Shown piece by piece: positions 23,663 through 32,072 of a DNA stretch of 64,000 bases. Each line of letters begins with the position of its first letter. Position 1 is the stretch's first letter. The DNA comes from Thermophilibacter provencensis (lineage in GTDB: Bacteria; Actinomycetota; Coriobacteriia; Coriobacteriales; Atopobiaceae), in assembly GCF_900128445.1 (NCBI RefSeq), contig NZ_LT671417.1, positions 744,001 to 808,000 on the forward strand, given 5' to 3'. Made by a program: the position numbers and the translations under genes. The notes beneath the pieces were generated by a model. The model was not told where the DNA came from. It saw nothing but the letters and a program-made list of their open reading frames with translations, and did no database searches.

Positions 23663-24493
23663 TCAAAATCTTATTTTCACGATTTGCATTTTCATCCCGT
23701 TGTCACCGACCCTTGCGAGAAACCGGAAAAAGCCGCTGACAGAAGGGTCTCTCAAATCGTTGTAACCCAGCATATAGCCGCGACTTGTGACCTGCAGACG
23801 GCTGTTCCACGTGCCGATTTCCTTGGCGGCATCCGAAACCGCAAAATATGCCCCCACATCCTTGATTTTTGCAGTCTTAAGCCATGTTTTTGCGATCATC
23901 TTTACTGCCGTCCGATTGGCAGCATCAAAGACCAGCACACCGCCGGGGAAAGCGTCCGCCATCTCCCGCACCAGTTCCCGGACCTGCTGGGTCAGAAAGT
24001 AATAGAACACCCCGGAGGCAAAGAACACCGCCCCGCCGGAGGCATCGATTTTGCCGAACCATGCGGTGTCTTTCAGATCGCAGGGGATATTTTGTTCTCG
24101 ATCCTCGGCGGGCAGCAGCTGCTGCCGCAAGGCAATCACATCCGGGAAGTCCAGATTGTAGATCTTGCATCTACCGTTGTCGCAGGTTCTGCCGGTGTTG
24201 TCCAGCCCACAGCCCAGATTGACCACCGCCGCACTGGGGTGGCCTTTCAGGTAATCCCGCACCTCGAAAGCAAGATCACCCTGCCGCATGGCCACCTCCA
24301 GCGCACCAAAGCGCTGCATCAGGCTGCGGGAGTTTTTCTCTGCCTCTGAAAAGTCGTAGTCGATCTGGTCGAGCAGACGAGCCGCTGTTTCATCCTTGTA
24401 AAGGTTCGGGTACAGCTCCGTACACAGCTTCCGGGAATACAGCGGGAGGATCAGCGTCTCCTGCACGGTGTTTTTCTCAATTTTGCATTTCAT
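23663..24493 (-). CDS. LCM/PPM-type class I SAM-dependent methyltransferase
   Basis: A 276-residue methyltransferase of the leucine-carboxyl-methyltransferase-like group often seen in gut Clostridia. It starts MKCKIEKNTVQETLILPLYSRKLCTELYPNLYKDETAARLLDQIDYDF and has the SAM motif VVNLGCGLDNTG, the post-I acidic IYNLDFPDVIALR, and GGAVFFASGVFYYFLTQQVRELV. The substrate is unknown; small-molecule or polyketide-like methylation is usual. Base composition is lower in GC than the flanking element, which suggests transfer from Firmicutes. It is the last gene of a four-gene minus-strand block. Confidence 0.8.
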   Translation of the reverse strand: MKCKIEKNTVQETLILPLYSRKLCTELYPNLYKDETAARLLDQIDYDFSEAEKNSRSLMQRFGALEVAMRQGDLAFEVRDYLKGHPSAAVVNLGCGLDNTGRTCDNGRCKIYNLDFPDVIALRQQLLPAEDREQNIPCDLKDTAWFGKIDASGGAVFFASGVFYYFLTQQVRELVREMADAFPGGVLVFDAANRTAVKMIAKTWLKTAKIKDVGAYFAVSDAAKEIGTWNSRLQVTSRGYMLGYNDLRDPSVSGFFRFLARVGDNGMKMQIVKIRF

Positions 24494-24504
24494 AGGTTTC
24501 TTCC

Positions 24505-24636
24505 TCAGTGAATAAAAATTGTCATGATTGCCGCCAACACAGCCGCTATGGCCGTCATGCCTATCGCCATGTGCAGGATGGATGCGAAAATGCCCGTGCT
24601 TGATACCCCTACTTCCGCGCCGTGACGCAGAGCCAC
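24505..24636 (-). CDS. Small membrane protein in the methyltransferase block
   Basis: A 43-residue ORF from GTG 24636, overlapping the end of the preceding methyltransferase gene. It ends ...STGIFASILHMAIGMTAIAAVLAAIMTIFIH, a single 25-residue membrane helix. The ribosome site is only AAGAAAAG and the start is uncertain. It lies between two methyltransferase genes and 11 bases before the next, so it is probably cotranscribed. Function unknown. Confidence 0.5.
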   Translation of the reverse strand: MALRHGAEVGVSSTGIFASILHMAIGMTAIAAVLAAIMTIFIH

Positions 24637-25214
24637 CTTTTCTTTTTGCGTATCTGCACCTCGTGAAAACCCGCCTGCTCCAGACACGCCTTTAATTCAA
24701 TGTCCTTGTAGATGGTCATGCCGCCGATGATCTGCGTCCACCTCTCGTCCTTGTCCGTATCGCCATTGCTCTCGTTGCAGATAAGAATTGTCCCGCCTGG
24801 CTTCAGCGTCCGCCGGACCTCACGGAAGCATCGGGGCAAATCAGGCCAGAAATAGACGGTCTCAAAGGCCGTGGCGGCATCGAAGTAGCTATCCTCAAAC
24901 GCCATATCCGCCACGCTGCCCTGCAGAACGGCGCAACGCTTCTCCTGAATTGCAGTTCGGTTGAGCTTTCTAGCCTTCTCCACGCTGACGGGTGAATAGT
25001 CGATGCCCTTGACGACGCCATGCGGGCATTTTTTCAGCAGCCGTTTTATGTTCGCCCCGCCGCCGCAGCCGCAATCCAGCACCTTGGCGTTTGGCGCAAG
25101 CCGTAGAAATCGAAGTCCCCACCGCGCCACAGGGCTGTGGCCCAGATTCATCATGGCAACCATAAGTTTTCCGCCGAGGCCCACGGGCTTGCGGGTGTTT
25201 TCAAAGAACGACAT
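24609..25214 (-). CDS. Class I SAM-dependent methyltransferase (UbiE-like)
   Basis: A 201-residue enzyme starting MSFFENTRKPVGLGGKLMVAMMNLGHSPVARWGLRFL. Motif I is AKVLDCGCGGGANIKRLL, the acidic loop VKGIDYSPVSVEKARKLN, motif II GSVADMAFEDSYFDAATAFETVYFWPDL, and motif III LKPGGTILICNE. ATG 25214 has GGAGGGG upstream. It overlaps the upstream methyltransferase gene by 14 bases, so the two are an operon. The substrate is unknown. Confidence 0.82.
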   Translation of the reverse strand: MSFFENTRKPVGLGGKLMVAMMNLGHSPVARWGLRFLRLAPNAKVLDCGCGGGANIKRLLKKCPHGVVKGIDYSPVSVEKARKLNRTAIQEKRCAVLQGSVADMAFEDSYFDAATAFETVYFWPDLPRCFREVRRTLKPGGTILICNESNGDTDKDERWTQIIGGMTIYKDIELKACLEQAGFHEVQIRKKKRWLCVTARK

Positions 25215-25845
25215 CTGGCCCCTCCGATTTCGTGCATTCCGCATAGGTCAACGGGAACGAGGCCTTCAGCACCGCGCTTTTCTGCACCGCCCAGCCGTTT
25301 TGACGCAGGAAACGCAGGTATTCCTCGCTTGTCCACCTGCTGTGGAGGGGAAATCCCGCCATGCTCATGAAAAAGGCTTTTGCCTTGCCGGAAATCGAGT
25401 TCCCCGCGTGGGTGAAGGTTGGCGCGATGAGCACGCCGTCGTCCTTCAGTACCCGCCTTATTTCTTGCAGGGCCTTTTCCGGATGCGGCACTATGTGAAG
25501 CGCGTTGGACGCGATCACCACTTCGAAGGACTTCTGTGCATAGGGCAGGCGGAACATATCTTGTACGGAAAAGTGCAGCTTCGCGGATTGATTGCCCCGC
25601 TCTGCTTCAAGGATCATCTTTGCAGAAGCGTCCGTAGCCTCGATGTGCGCCGCCGCATTCACGATGCTCTTTGCGATAAGCCCCGTGCCGGTGGCAACCT
25701 CCAGTACGGTTTTTGCTTTCACTACCGGCCTGATCAGTCCATACATCTTCTCATACGCCGCCCGGTCGTTTCGCATGAAACGGTCGTATCGACCGGCATT
25801 CTTGTCCCAGAAGCCCTTGCGTTCGCGTATGGCTATCGCCCCCAA
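25201..25845 (-). CDS. Class I SAM-dependent methyltransferase, start uncertain
   Basis: A 214-residue enzyme: RERKGFWDKNAGRYDRFMRNDRAAYEKMYGLIRPVVKAKTVLEVATGTGLIAKSIVNAAAHIEATDASAKMI gives motif I and the acidic residue; FRLPYAQKSFEVVIASNALHIVPHPEKALQEIRRVLKDDGVLIAPTF gives motifs II and III. The only in-frame start is TTG 25845 without a ribosome site. A nearby ATG (ATGGCTCTAACT) is in another frame and stops after eight codons. The true 5' end may therefore be damaged by a small indel. Confidence 0.75.
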   Translation of the reverse strand: MGAIAIRERKGFWDKNAGRYDRFMRNDRAAYEKMYGLIRPVVKAKTVLEVATGTGLIAKSIVNAAAHIEATDASAKMILEAERGNQSAKLHFSVQDMFRLPYAQKSFEVVIASNALHIVPHPEKALQEIRRVLKDDGVLIAPTFTHAGNSISGKAKAFFMSMAGFPLHSRWTSEEYLRFLRQNGWAVQKSAVLKASFPLTYAECTKSEGPDVVL

Positions 25846-25961
25846 ACAGTTAGAGCCATCTAACTATAACACACGAATCATGCAGTAAGATAAGGCTAAC
25901 CTTATTTTCTTGGCTAAGACGCATCTCTTCGGTTTTCGCTTATAACGGCGCGAGTCAGATA

Positions 25962-26048
25962 CTAGGCTGGAGCTGAAGATGGAGCTTGGCGGACAGGTAG
26001 GTCGATACTGGTTCCCGGAATGGTGATCCAGCCAATTACACCAGTGCT
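25962..26048 (-). pseudogene. Class B sortase fragment
   Basis: On the minus strand one frame reads TGVIGWITIPGTSIDLPVRQAP before a stop. This matches the conserved sortase B segment (compare VAWVHVPGTTVDYPIVQ in the intact sortase of this element). No start, His or Cys motif is present. It is the relic of another element at the edge of the cargo region. Confidence 0.6.
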
Positions 26049-26126
26049 CTAGTCGTGCAGGTAAACCCAATCCATGACGGGAAATAGGTCCTTTTCTCTA
26101 GTTCGACGTCTTTCGCGGGCGACGGG

Positions 26127-26370
26127 TTAATGTGGCTGGCGGGATTCCCTGCACGAAGCCGCTGTCGCCACCGCCTCCAGGCGCGGTTCACTCGGCAAGA
26201 TGGGCGACTACGAGGCCGTGCTCGGCGAGGTCAGAAGATCCGATATGATGCGGGGCATCTGGTCCTCTTGCGTCTCGGCATCACCCCATGCGGAAGGCGT
26301 CGATTTCGAAGAGGCGGTCGATTCGGCCATCGAGCTCGCAAGGCTTTCGGAGCTTGACGATTTGGACTGA
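26127..26370 (+). pseudogene. 3' remnant of an unidentified element gene
   Basis: Reading from a stop at 26127, the frame CGWRDSLHEAAVATASRRGS, then LGKMGDYEAVLGEVRRSDMM, RGIWSSCVSASPHAEG and VDFEEAVDSAIELARLSELD ends at TGA 26370. It is protein-like and GC-rich but lacks a start with a ribosome site; ATG 26200 would give 56 residues. Family unknown. It is oriented opposite to the element. The rest of 25870-26735 shows nothing else except module C and the terminator. Confidence 0.4.
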
Positions 26371-26546
26371 TGGAGGCGAGAAGTCCCCCCACCGCGCCAA
26401 TACCAGACGATTGCGCTATAGGCATCTCTCCGACCCTTTGAATCACCCCTTTTCACGCAACCCGCTACGAACCCCGGCGGAAATCAGGGAGTGATTAAAG
26501 GAACGACCTGCGGTTTCGCGAATCAATCGAGTCATTCCCGAAATCG

Positions 26547-26639
26547 CGAATCAGCCCTTAGGCGGTACGACGCGACACACATCGACAACACTCGGACTGG
26601 ATTAGTCACTGAGTGGGAATAGTAATAGAACATTTGTTC
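26547..26639. repeat. Module C: second copy of the shared leader with an SOS-like box
   Basis: CGAATCAGCCCTTAGGCGGT, GCGACACACATCG, ACTGGATTAGTCACTGAGTGG and GAAC-ATTT-GTTC (26628-26639) repeat module A (20988-21074) at roughly 80 percent identity by eye. The hairpin is absent. It marks the right limit of the accessory block. Confidence 0.65.
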
Positions 26640-26734
26640 TTGTATTTCATGCGGTTTCGTATGGTTCCGATGGCGACCGATGGGGGCGTTTCGCAACCGC
26701 CGCACCTGCAAGCCACATGGTTTCACAATCGGGC

Positions 26735-26773
26735 AAAAACTCAGAAGGCTCCTCGAGAAAAACGAGGAGCCTT
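26735..26773 (-). terminator. Intrinsic terminator after the alcohol dehydrogenase gene
   Basis: On the minus strand an 11-bp stem AAGGCTCCTCG/CGAGGAGCCTT with a 7-base loop is followed by CTGAGTTTTT. Confidence 0.8.
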
Positions 26774-26815
26774 CCTGTTTCCTTCGGCGCGGGCGGATCG
26801 GGATCCACTGCCGAT

Positions 26816-27979
26816 CTAGAGGCACTCGGTCAGAATCTGGAACACCTCGCTGCGCTCCAGTTTCTTGGCGCAGCCGCCGGTGAGCACGCAGGTGTCGGCT
26901 ACCTTGCGGAGCGTCTCGTCGGACGCGTCGGAGCCCATCTCGGCGAAGCTCGTGGGCAGGCCCATCTCGCCGATGAACGTCTGCAGGCGGTCGATGCCCT
27001 CAAGCGCCACCGTAAGGTCGTCTTTGTCCTTGGCGTCGACGCCCCACACCTCGCGCGCCCAGCGGGCGAACTGCTCGGGCGCCTCGGGGGCAAGGTGGCG
27101 GTAGAGCGCCGGGTGGATGACCGCGAGGCCCATGCCGTGGTTGGTGTGGGTGTATGCGCCGTACTGGTGCTGGATCATGTGCGCCTGGAAGTCCGTGGCC
27201 TTGCCGATCTTGAGCACGCCGTTCTCGGCCATGGCGGAGTCGTAGACGAGCTCGCTGCGCGCCTCGAGGCTCTGGTCGTCCTCCGCGACGACCAGCATGT
27301 TGCGGATGACGTTCTTCTGAATGGCGAGGTTGATGTCGTCGGTGACGTTGCGCTCGCGCGGGGTGCCGAAGTAGCTCTCCATGCAGTGCGAGAGCGTGTC
27401 GAACGCGCCGCTCATGAACTGCGCGTGGGGGACGGTGAGCGTGAGCGCCGGATCGAGCGCCGCCCACGAGGGCAACGCGCCGACGAAGGCTCCCTTCACG
27501 TGCGTCTCCTCGTTGGTGATGACGGCGCCGTTGTTCTGCTCGGCGCCCGTGCCGGAGAGCGTCACGATGCAGCCCATGGGGATGAACGAACTCGGCATCT
27601 TGCCGTCGACGTGCTCGAATGTCTCGATGTCCTCGTCAAGCATCGCCTGCGCGGAGACCACCTTGCAGCAGTCGAAGACCGACCCGCCGCCGACGGCGAG
27701 GATGAAATCGACCTGCTCCTCGCGCGCGAGCGCAGCACCTTCCTGGCACTTCTCGTAGGTCGGGTTGGGCATGATGCCGCCGAAGTCCACCACGCGTTTG
27801 CCCGCGCCCGTGAGCTTATCGACCACGTGGCCGTAGACGCCGGTTCGTTTGACCGAGCCTCCGCCGTAGGCGAGCATCACCGTCTTGCCCATGGCACCCA
27901 TCTCGGCGTCGAGCGCCTGGTCCACCGCGCCCTCGCCGAAGTAATTCTTGACCGGGTAGTCATAAGTAAATGCGTTCAT
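26816..27979 (-). CDS. Iron-containing alcohol dehydrogenase (butanol dehydrogenase/YqhD type)
   Basis: A 387-residue NAD(P)H-dependent enzyme that reduces aldehydes to alcohols. The nucleotide-binding motif is FILAVGGGSVFDCCKVVSAQ. Iron-binding residues lie in SGAFDTLSHCMESYF and in the NHGMGLAVIHPALYRHLAPE region. The length is that of the YqhD/BdhA group. ATG 27979 has AAGGAGGAAC upstream. It stands 44 bases downstream of an aldo/keto reductase gene on the same strand, so the two probably form an operon for carbonyl detoxification. Confidence 0.92.
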   Translation of the reverse strand: MNAFTYDYPVKNYFGEGAVDQALDAEMGAMGKTVMLAYGGGSVKRTGVYGHVVDKLTGAGKRVVDFGGIMPNPTYEKCQEGAALAREEQVDFILAVGGGSVFDCCKVVSAQAMLDEDIETFEHVDGKMPSSFIPMGCIVTLSGTGAEQNNGAVITNEETHVKGAFVGALPSWAALDPALTLTVPHAQFMSGAFDTLSHCMESYFGTPRERNVTDDINLAIQKNVIRNMLVVAEDDQSLEARSELVYDSAMAENGVLKIGKATDFQAHMIQHQYGAYTHTNHGMGLAVIHPALYRHLAPEAPEQFARWAREVWGVDAKDKDDLTVALEGIDRLQTFIGEMGLPTSFAEMGSDASDETLRKVADTCVLTGGCAKKLERSEVFQILTECL

Positions 27980-28023
27980 CGTTGTTCCTCCTTGCCAAAG
28001 AAAGGGAGCGGGTCTTCTCTGCG

Positions 28024-28875
28024 CTAGACGTTGCGGGCGAGTCCGCAGATCATCTCGACGGTCTTGGGATCGTGATGGCTAAAGAATGTGCTCTCGTGCT
28101 CGTCAAGCGCAGCGATCCGAGCCATCTCGTCATCGCTCAGCACGAAGTCAAAGACGTCGAAGTTCTGCTCCATGCGCTCGCGCCGCACGCTCTTGGGGAT
28201 GCACACGATTCCGCGCTGCAGCTGCCAGCGCAGCGCCACCTGCGCCACGCTCTTGCCGTGAGCCCCGCCGATGGCGGTGAGCACGGGGTTGTGGAAGAGG
28301 TCGTTGTGGCCCTCCGCAAACGGCGCCCAGCTCTCCATGGTTACGTCGCGGCTCTCAAGATAGGTCTGGTCCTCATGACGCTGGAAAAAGACGTTGCACT
28401 CGATCTGGTCCACGGCGGGCGTTACGTTGGTGAACGCCATGAGATTGGCCAGGTGGTCGGGGTAGAAGTTCGCCACGCCGATCGCGCGCACCACGCCCTG
28501 CTCGTAGAGCTCCTCCATGGCGCGCCACGCGCCAAAGATGTCACCAAAGGGCTGATGGAAGAGGAAGAGGTCCAGATAATCCAAGCCCAAGCGCTTGAGG
28601 GTGGCGTCAAAACCGCGCTTGGCGCCCTCGTAGCTCATGTCCGAGACCCAAAGCTTGCTGGTGACGAACACCTCGTCGCGCGGGATGCCGCTCGCGCGGA
28701 CGGCGGCTCCCACAGCCTCCTCGTTGCCGTAGCTCGCCGCCGTATCGATGAGGCGGTATCCCACATCGAGGGCGTTCTCGACAGCAGCCTGGCATTCGGC
28801 TGCGTCCGGAATCTGGTACACGCCAAAGCCCAGTTGCGGCATCCGGGCGCCGTTGTTAAGGGTCACGTACTCCAC
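28024..28875 (-). CDS. Aldo/keto reductase (AKR5-like)
   Basis: A 283-residue NADPH-dependent carbonyl reductase. GTG 28875 is chosen (AAGGAGGCAAAC before it); the open frame to 28986 runs back into the promoter region. Motifs: LNNGARMPQLGFGVYQ, the Asp/Tyr pair in RLIDTAASYGNEEAVG, the Lys in VFVTSKLW, the His in LFLFHQPFGD, and the cofactor end IPKSVRRERMEQN. It is divergent from the MFS gene across a region with repeated operators. Confidence 0.92.
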   Translation of the reverse strand: MEYVTLNNGARMPQLGFGVYQIPDAAECQAAVENALDVGYRLIDTAASYGNEEAVGAAVRASGIPRDEVFVTSKLWVSDMSYEGAKRGFDATLKRLGLDYLDLFLFHQPFGDIFGAWRAMEELYEQGVVRAIGVANFYPDHLANLMAFTNVTPAVDQIECNVFFQRHEDQTYLESRDVTMESWAPFAEGHNDLFHNPVLTAIGGAHGKSVAQVALRWQLQRGIVCIPKSVRRERMEQNFDVFDFVLSDDEMARIAALDEHESTFFSHHDPKTVEMICGLARNV

Positions 28876-28959
28876 GTTTGCCTCCTTCTTGGGGAAATCG
28901 GACAGCTCCACCCTACGGCTGCGCGCCCGATCGCAGAAGTCTCCCTTGGTGCGAGGCTT

Positions 28960-28996
28960 ATAACGCTGGGGTACACATAGCCTCATAACGCTGAGG
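28960..28996. promoter_or_regulatory. Repeated operator-like sites between divergent genes
   Basis: ATAACGCTGGGG (28960-28971) and ATAACGCTGAGG (28985-28996) are direct repeats; the second lies in an inverted repeat CCTCA-TAACGC-TGAGG. They sit between the aldo/keto reductase and MFS genes, where a regulator would control both. Confidence 0.45.
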
Positions 28997-29072
28997 TTAG
29001 AACCATGTCACCAATGGAGACTTCTGCGAGACCGCCGCGCGGGTCTACGCTCCTTGACAAGGAGGGGTCAGC

Positions 29073-30473
29073 GTGAGTCGGAGAGAAAGCAGTGCGGCGA
29101 CAGCCGAGAAAGGCGCCGGTATGGGCGGCATGCTCGCAGCCATCATCGTGGGCACGCTCATGCCGGGCTGCGACACCACGATCGTGGCCATTGGCATCTC
29201 GACGCTCATGGAGGCGTTTGGGGTGGACGAGGTCGTCGTCCAGTGGCTCTCCACGGGCTACCTGCTCGCCCTTGCCATCGGCATTCCCGTGGCGGGCTGG
29301 CTCGAGCGCCGTCGCGGCGGGCGCTTCTCGTGGATGCTCGGGCTCTGGGTCTTTCTCGCGGGTTCGGTGTGCTGCATCCTCTCGCCCAGCCTGCCCGTCC
29401 TCGTGGCCTCGCGCGTGGTCCAGGGCTTTGCCGCGGGCGTGATCATCACGCTCATGACCACGCTGCCCGTGGAGATGGCGCACGCGCGCGGCGTCATCAA
29501 CGTGGGGTCCATCATGTCGACCATCATGCTGCCGCTCTCGTGCGGCCCGATCTTCGGGCCCGTCATCGGCGGCATCATCCTCAACTTCCTGAGCTGGCAC
29601 TGGCTCTTCATCATCAACGTTCCCGTGGTCGTTGCGGCCATCGTGCTTGGCGAGAAGTACGTGGAGGGCGCACCGCGCCCCGCCTCTCTGACGCGGCCCT
29701 TTGACCCGGTTGGCTTTGTTCTTGTGGCGGCGGGCATCGCCCTTCTGCTCTTCGGCCTGACCGAGGTGAGCCGGGGCGGTGACCTCACGCGTCCGACGGT
29801 GGTGGCTCCGCTCGTGGGCGGCGTGGCGGCTCTCGCGCTCTTCGTAGCGTGGCCGCCCACGCGCGACCCGCGCCGCGCCTTCGTTAACGTGACGCTCATG
29901 AGGAGGCGCTCGGTTCCAACGGCGTCTGCCGCCATCTTCATGGCGGGCGTGGTGCTCTACTCCGCGCAGTTCCTGCTGCCCCTCTACTACCAGGACCTTT
30001 TGGGGGCGGACGCGCTCGGTGCCGCGCTGATGCTGCTGCCCCAGGGCGTGGGCGCGCTGCTCTCGCGCTCGCTTGCCGGCCGTCTGACGGACGCGTACGG
30101 GGGGCGCGTCGTCGCGGCGGGCGGCTTTGCGGCCACGGCGCTCACCACGGCGCCCTTCCTCCTGCTGGACCCGCATGCCCCGACCATGCTCATGGGGACC
30201 ATCCTCTTTGTCCGAGGTCTGGCGGTGGGCATGCTCATCGTTCCCATCACCACCTGCTCCTACACCTCCGTCCCCGATGACGCCATTCCTGACACCGCTG
30301 TCATCGTGCGCATGTTCCAGCAGGTGGGAGGCTCGTTCGGCACGGCGGTCGTGGCCGCTACGCTCTCGGCGGCGGGCGGCTTTCCTGTGGCGTTTCTCGT
30401 CGTGGTGCTCGCCGCGGCGCTCGGCTCTGCCGCGGCGCTCACGATGCCGCGCAAGCGGGCGAGAAGGTCCTGA
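29073..30473 (+). CDS. DHA2-type MFS multidrug exporter (EmrB/QacA)
   Basis: A 466-residue permease with about 14 membrane helices. Motifs: LMPGCDTTIVAIGISTLMEAF (DHA2 motif D1), TGYLLALAIGIPVAGWLERRRGGR (motif A), SRVVQGFAAGVIITLMTTLPVE (motif B), LSCGPIFGPVIGGIILNFLSWHWLFIINVPV (motif C). GTG 29073 has AAGGAGGGG upstream. It exports cationic or hydrophobic drugs by proton antiport in related proteins. It opens a plus-strand run of redox genes and may export a toxic substrate or product. Confidence 0.9.
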   Translation: MSRRESSAATAEKGAGMGGMLAAIIVGTLMPGCDTTIVAIGISTLMEAFGVDEVVVQWLSTGYLLALAIGIPVAGWLERRRGGRFSWMLGLWVFLAGSVCCILSPSLPVLVASRVVQGFAAGVIITLMTTLPVEMAHARGVINVGSIMSTIMLPLSCGPIFGPVIGGIILNFLSWHWLFIINVPVVVAAIVLGEKYVEGAPRPASLTRPFDPVGFVLVAAGIALLLFGLTEVSRGGDLTRPTVVAPLVGGVAALALFVAWPPTRDPRRAFVNVTLMRRRSVPTASAAIFMAGVVLYSAQFLLPLYYQDLLGADALGAALMLLPQGVGALLSRSLAGRLTDAYGGRVVAAGGFAATALTTAPFLLLDPHAPTMLMGTILFVRGLAVGMLIVPITTCSYTSVPDDAIPDTAVIVRMFQQVGGSFGTAVVAATLSAAGGFPVAFLVVVLAAALGSAAALTMPRKRARRS

Positions 30474-30526
30474 CGCCAGATGCGGCACAGAACGTGCAGT
30501 TTTAGTTACGCAGCTAGGAGGCTTTC

Positions 30527-31183
30527 ATGACTACGACAGACAGTCGCTTCAAGGTTATTCTCGTCAACGCCGGGCCGCACAAGAGCGGGTGCACGGACCG
30601 GGCGCTGCGCGAGGTGGCGGGCGCGCTCGAGGAGAACGGCGTCGGCGCCGACGTGTTCTGGGTGGGCACCAAGCCGCTCGCGAGCTGCGTGGCCTGCAAG
30701 CGGTGCACCGTGACCGGCAGGTGCGTCTTCGACGACCGCGTGAACGAGTTCACGAGCGTCGCCTGTGACTACGACGGCATCGTTCTCGGATCGCCCGTGC
30801 ACTTCGGCGCCGCCACGGGAGCGGCCACCGCCTTCTTCGACCGCGCGTTCTACAGCTTGCGCCAGAGGGTGGGCGACGACGCCTTTCGCATGAAGGTCGG
30901 TGCGGCCGTGGCGAGCTGCCGACGGGCGGGGAACACGGCGACCATCGACCAGCTCAACCGATACTTCCAGCTGTTGCAGATGCCCATTGCCACCTCGCGC
31001 TACTGGAACATCGTGCACGGCGCCACGGCAGAGGAGGTGGAGCAGGACGTCGAGGGCCTGCAGGCCATGCGCTTCCTCGGCGGGAACATGGCGTTTCTCA
31101 TCAAGGCCATCCGCGCGGCTCAGGATGCGGGCATCGAGCTGCCCGCTCAGGAGCCGACCACCTACACCAACTTCATCCACTGA
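30527..31183 (+). CDS. Flavodoxin-like NAD(P)H-dependent oxidoreductase
   Basis: A 218-residue FMN-binding protein: VILVNAGPHKSGCTDRALREVAGAL is the phosphate loop; VGTKPLASCVACKRCTVTGRCVFDD is the Cys-rich loop typical of iron-sulfur-flavoprotein/NADPH-dependent FMN reductase relatives; YDGIVLGSPVHFGAATGAATAFFDRAF contacts the flavin. ATG 30527 has AGGAGG upstream. It follows the MFS gene by 53 bases in the same direction. Confidence 0.88.
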   Translation: MTTTDSRFKVILVNAGPHKSGCTDRALREVAGALEENGVGADVFWVGTKPLASCVACKRCTVTGRCVFDDRVNEFTSVACDYDGIVLGSPVHFGAATGAATAFFDRAFYSLRQRVGDDAFRMKVGAAVASCRRAGNTATIDQLNRYFQLLQMPIATSRYWNIVHGATAEEVEQDVEGLQAMRFLGGNMAFLIKAIRAAQDAGIELPAQEPTTYTNFIH

Positions 31184-31213
31184 TGTGTCCCAGCAGGGTG
31201 GAAGGGTTTTCAC

Positions 31214-32062
31214 ATGGCAACCTGGCTCATAACGGGAGCGTCCAGCGGCCTCGGTCGTGGCATAGCCGAGGCGGCGCTGGCGCGCGGGGAGAACGTGGCG
31301 CTGGCGGCCCGCGACCTAGGACGCGTTGACGATTTGGTGAGCGACTACCCAAATCAGGCGCTTGCGGTCTACCTCGACCTCGGCGACCTCGCAAGCATAG
31401 AGTACGCCGTCATCGCCACGCGCGAGCGCTTTGGCGGCCTTGACGTGCTCGTGAACAACGCCGGGCATGGTTATCGCGCCACGGTGGAGGAGAGCGAGCG
31501 GGAGCGCATAGACGAGCTCTTCAACACCAATTTCTTTGCCGTGGGGCGCATCATCCGGCGCGTCCTGCCCACCATGCGCTCCCAGCGCTCCGGGCTCATC
31601 GTCAACGTGAGCTCGATTGGCGCGGTGCGCGGCGCGCTGGGCAACGGCTACTACTCAGCGTCCAAGGCGGCGCTTGAGCTGCTGACCGAGGCCTTGGAGA
31701 AAGAAGTTGCCCACCTGGGCATCGAGACCATGATCGTGGAGCCAGGGGCCATGCGCACGGGGTTCTTCGGGGACGCCCTCCTCGAGACCCGGCGCCACAT
31801 CGCTGACTACGACGAGATTGCCGATAGGTATCGCAAGACCGAGGCGACCGACTCCCATGACCAGCCGATCGATCCCAAGGCGGCCGGGCGCGTGGTCGTC
31901 GAGGCAATCGTGGGCGGGAACCGTCCCCAGCGGCTCCTTCTGGGATCGGACTGCGTCGCGGCAGCTCGCGCTGCGCTGGAGGCACGTCTGGCGGAGCTGA
32001 ATGAGTGGGCGGACGTAAGTGTCCGCGCAGATTTCGACAATGATGACGAGAGGTGTGAGTAA
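31214..32062 (+). CDS. Short-chain dehydrogenase/reductase
   Basis: A 282-residue classical SDR: WLITGASSGLGRGIAEAAL (cofactor), VLVNNAGHGY, the catalytic Ser in IVNVSSIGAVRG and Tyr/Lys in YYSASKAAL. The C-terminal part (EPGAMRTGFFGDALLE...AGRVVVEAIVGGNRPQRLLLGSDC) is typical of the oxidoreductases that reduce ketones or aldehydes. It lies 30 bases after the flavodoxin-like gene and just before an aldo/keto reductase, so all are probably cotranscribed. Confidence 0.92.
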   Translation: MATWLITGASSGLGRGIAEAALARGENVALAARDLGRVDDLVSDYPNQALAVYLDLGDLASIEYAVIATRERFGGLDVLVNNAGHGYRATVEESERERIDELFNTNFFAVGRIIRRVLPTMRSQRSGLIVNVSSIGAVRGALGNGYYSASKAALELLTEALEKEVAHLGIETMIVEPGAMRTGFFGDALLETRRHIADYDEIADRYRKTEATDSHDQPIDPKAAGRVVVEAIVGGNRPQRLLLGSDCVAAARAALEARLAELNEWADVSVRADFDNDDERCE

Positions 32063-32072
32063 CGTGGGAGCT

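Noticed and set aside
26030-26060. tRNA-like stretch on the minus strand (GCACTGGTGTAATTGGCTGG)
   Set aside because: No T-arm or acceptor pairing; it translates to a sortase fragment instead.
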